A stretch of 64,000 nt of DNA from positions 1-64,000 of the forward strand of contig JAIOPB010000034.1 in the NCBI GenBank assembly GCA_021414105.1. Direction: 5' to 3'. The notes beneath the pieces are model-generated. The model made no database searches. It was given only the letters and a program-made list of their open reading frames with translations, and was not told where the DNA came from. This DNA is from Nitrosarchaeum sp. GTDB taxonomy: Archaea; Thermoproteota; Nitrososphaeria; Nitrososphaerales; Nitrosopumilaceae. Position numbers and translations under genes: made by a program. Shown here one piece after another: positions 63,391-64,000 of the stretch; the stretch's first letter is position 1; each line of letters begins with the position of its first letter.

Positions 63391-63400
63391 CTATACATAG
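63391..63400. promoter_or_regulatory. Shared TATA-like element of two small Cys-rich genes
   Basis: CTATACATAG is nearly palindromic and lies about 24 bp before ATG 63419 on the plus strand and about 26 bp before TTG 63369 on the minus strand. One box could serve both divergent genes. Confidence 0.4.
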
Positions 63401-63418
63401 ATTATTGGAGATTAAATT

Positions 63419-63610
63419 ATGAAAATTGAATGTGGATGTCACTGCATCAAATGTAAAAGTACAAATCTTGAATCAAATAGGATTGGACAAATTGAGGAAG
63501 ATGGATATTTTGATATGCATCATACATGCAATGAGTGTAACACACATTTTGATCATTTGGAAGGAGAAATTTTTAATAATTGTGAAAAATGCCACTATAA
63601 AACTAGTTAG
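63419..63610 (+). CDS. Small zinc-ribbon protein (63 residues)
   Basis: A 63-residue protein rich in Cys and His: CGCHCIKCKS at the N-terminus, HTCNECNTHFDHLEG in the middle and NNCEKCHYK near the end. The spacing allows two zinc-ribbon sites. It resembles stand-alone archaeal zinc ribbons used for nucleic-acid or protein binding. It has no signal peptide. Its end overlaps the next convergent gene by 8 bp. Confidence 0.72.
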   Translation: MKIECGCHCIKCKSTNLESNRIGQIEEDGYFDMHHTCNECNTHFDHLEGEIFNNCEKCHYKTS

Positions 63611-64000
63611 ATACTAAAGTATTTTGTACAAAATAATGTGCTCTGTTTTCTTTTGAATTTTTTAAAATTTCTCTATTAGATGCCATTTTCGCTAAAGCTT
63701 TTGATACATCTAAAGGACTAGCGCCCCAACCGTATTCTCTTAGTTGTTGAACAGTTTCTGTTACTGTTCTTGGGGAATCAAAGAATTTACTGGTTTCCAA
63801 TATTCTCAATTTTGTTTTAATTTCATGAGAACCAATTAGTTTTGGCTCATTAAATTCTGGCTCATATGCTTCTGCATCATCCAAATACTCTAGACCGTAT
63901 TGGTTAGATTGTATTGATTCTTTTGATTTTGTAATTTCTTCATTTTTATTTTCATAGATAATTTTTGCTTGATTTGTGTATATGTAATTTGAAATATTTG
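63603..64000 (-). CDS. Hypothetical helical DNA-binding-like protein (5' end outside window)
   Basis: The frame is open on the minus strand from the right edge to the stop at 63603, with no ATG inside, so the gene probably starts beyond 64000. TTG 63884 is a possible internal start. The last 90 residues contain a winged-helix-like pattern (TVTETVQQLREYGWGASPLD, then VSKALAKMASNREI and a YFVQ strand). A regulator or DNA-binding role is plausible but not established. Confidence 0.6.
   Translation of the reverse strand, partial: NISNYIYTNQAKIIYENKNEEITKSKESIQSNQYGLEYLDDAEAYEPEFNEPKLIGSHEIKTKLRILETSKFFDSPRTVTETVQQLREYGWGASPLDVSKALAKMASNREILKNSKENRAHYFVQNTLVSN

Noticed and set aside
63426-63617. 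A second frame overlapping the 63-residue zinc-ribbon gene
   Set aside because: It lacks the ordered Cys pairs; the frame starting at 63419 has a clean zinc-ribbon pattern and a promoter element.

Overview
The window comes from the chromosome of an ammonia-oxidising archaeon of the Nitrososphaerota (Thaumarchaeota), most like Nitrosopumilus or Nitrosarchaeum. The DNA is AT-rich and densely packed. Supporting genes include an Amt ammonium transporter, an A-type ATP synthase, glycerol-1-phosphate dehydrogenase for archaeal lipids, archaeal CoA synthesis (pantoate kinase plus phosphopantothenate synthetase), archaeal SepF, aCPSF1, a proteasome beta subunit, BluB, PEFG-CTERM surface proteins and a plastocyanin-like protein. 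Many starts are TTG or GTG. TATA-like boxes often sit about 25-30 bp before the start codon, as expected for leaderless transcripts. I see no insertion sequence, prophage, CRISPR array or transfer island, and no stretch above 300 bp lacks a gene once the small ORFs are counted.

Bases 1-12150 are a surface and metal-handling region. They hold two paralogous large secreted proteins, other exported proteins, a plastocyanin-like PEFG protein, a CopC-CopD-beta-propeller fusion, a Znu-type metal ABC operon and a divergent NikR-like regulator. Bases 12150-14375 hold a Lon-domain protein and divergent pyrB/pyrI. Bases 14400-21550 hold most of the A-type ATP synthase (E-A-B-D-small ORF-K, with I divergent). 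Subunit C lies apart at 25 kb and subunit F is not in the window. Bases 21590-30710 hold a rhodanese, Amt, a winged-helix protein, AtpC, a Cas4-like protein, a LEA14-like protein, and an overlapping tmk / HD-phosphohydrolase / pyrH operon.

Bases 30900-42200 hold an APC permease with universal-stress domains, Hsp20, a UbiB-like kinase, a MacB-like ABC/FtsX system with a secreted partner, an Lrp-type regulator, a Nudix hydrolase and an AbrB-PhoU regulator. Bases 42200-46200 are a CoA operon (pantoate kinase, phosphopantothenate synthetase, PanB, CoaBC and a 55-residue coiled-coil protein). Bases 46200-57800 are mainly housekeeping genes: methyltransferase, Xaa-Pro peptidase, PP-loop thiolase, SepF, aCPSF1, PsmB, EgsA, FKBP, class V aminotransferase, NadM and RtcA. 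Bases 57800-64000 hold two tRNA genes, BluB, a flavin reductase, a cyclophilin and several small Cys-rich or DNA-binding proteins.

The points most worth a second look are: a tRNA-Arg(CCU) gene split by an apparent 19-nt intron in the D-loop; a tRNA-Val(GAC) gene with C where U33 is almost universal; pyrB and pyrI divergent with interleaved promoters; the CopC-CopD-propeller fusion beside a NikR-regulated Znu-type operon; an unannotated 43-residue ORF coupled to atpD and atpK; a Cas4-like protein lacking the nuclease E-x-K motif; and several leaderless-promoter mini-genes. No single stretch is clearly a new defence or mobile system.
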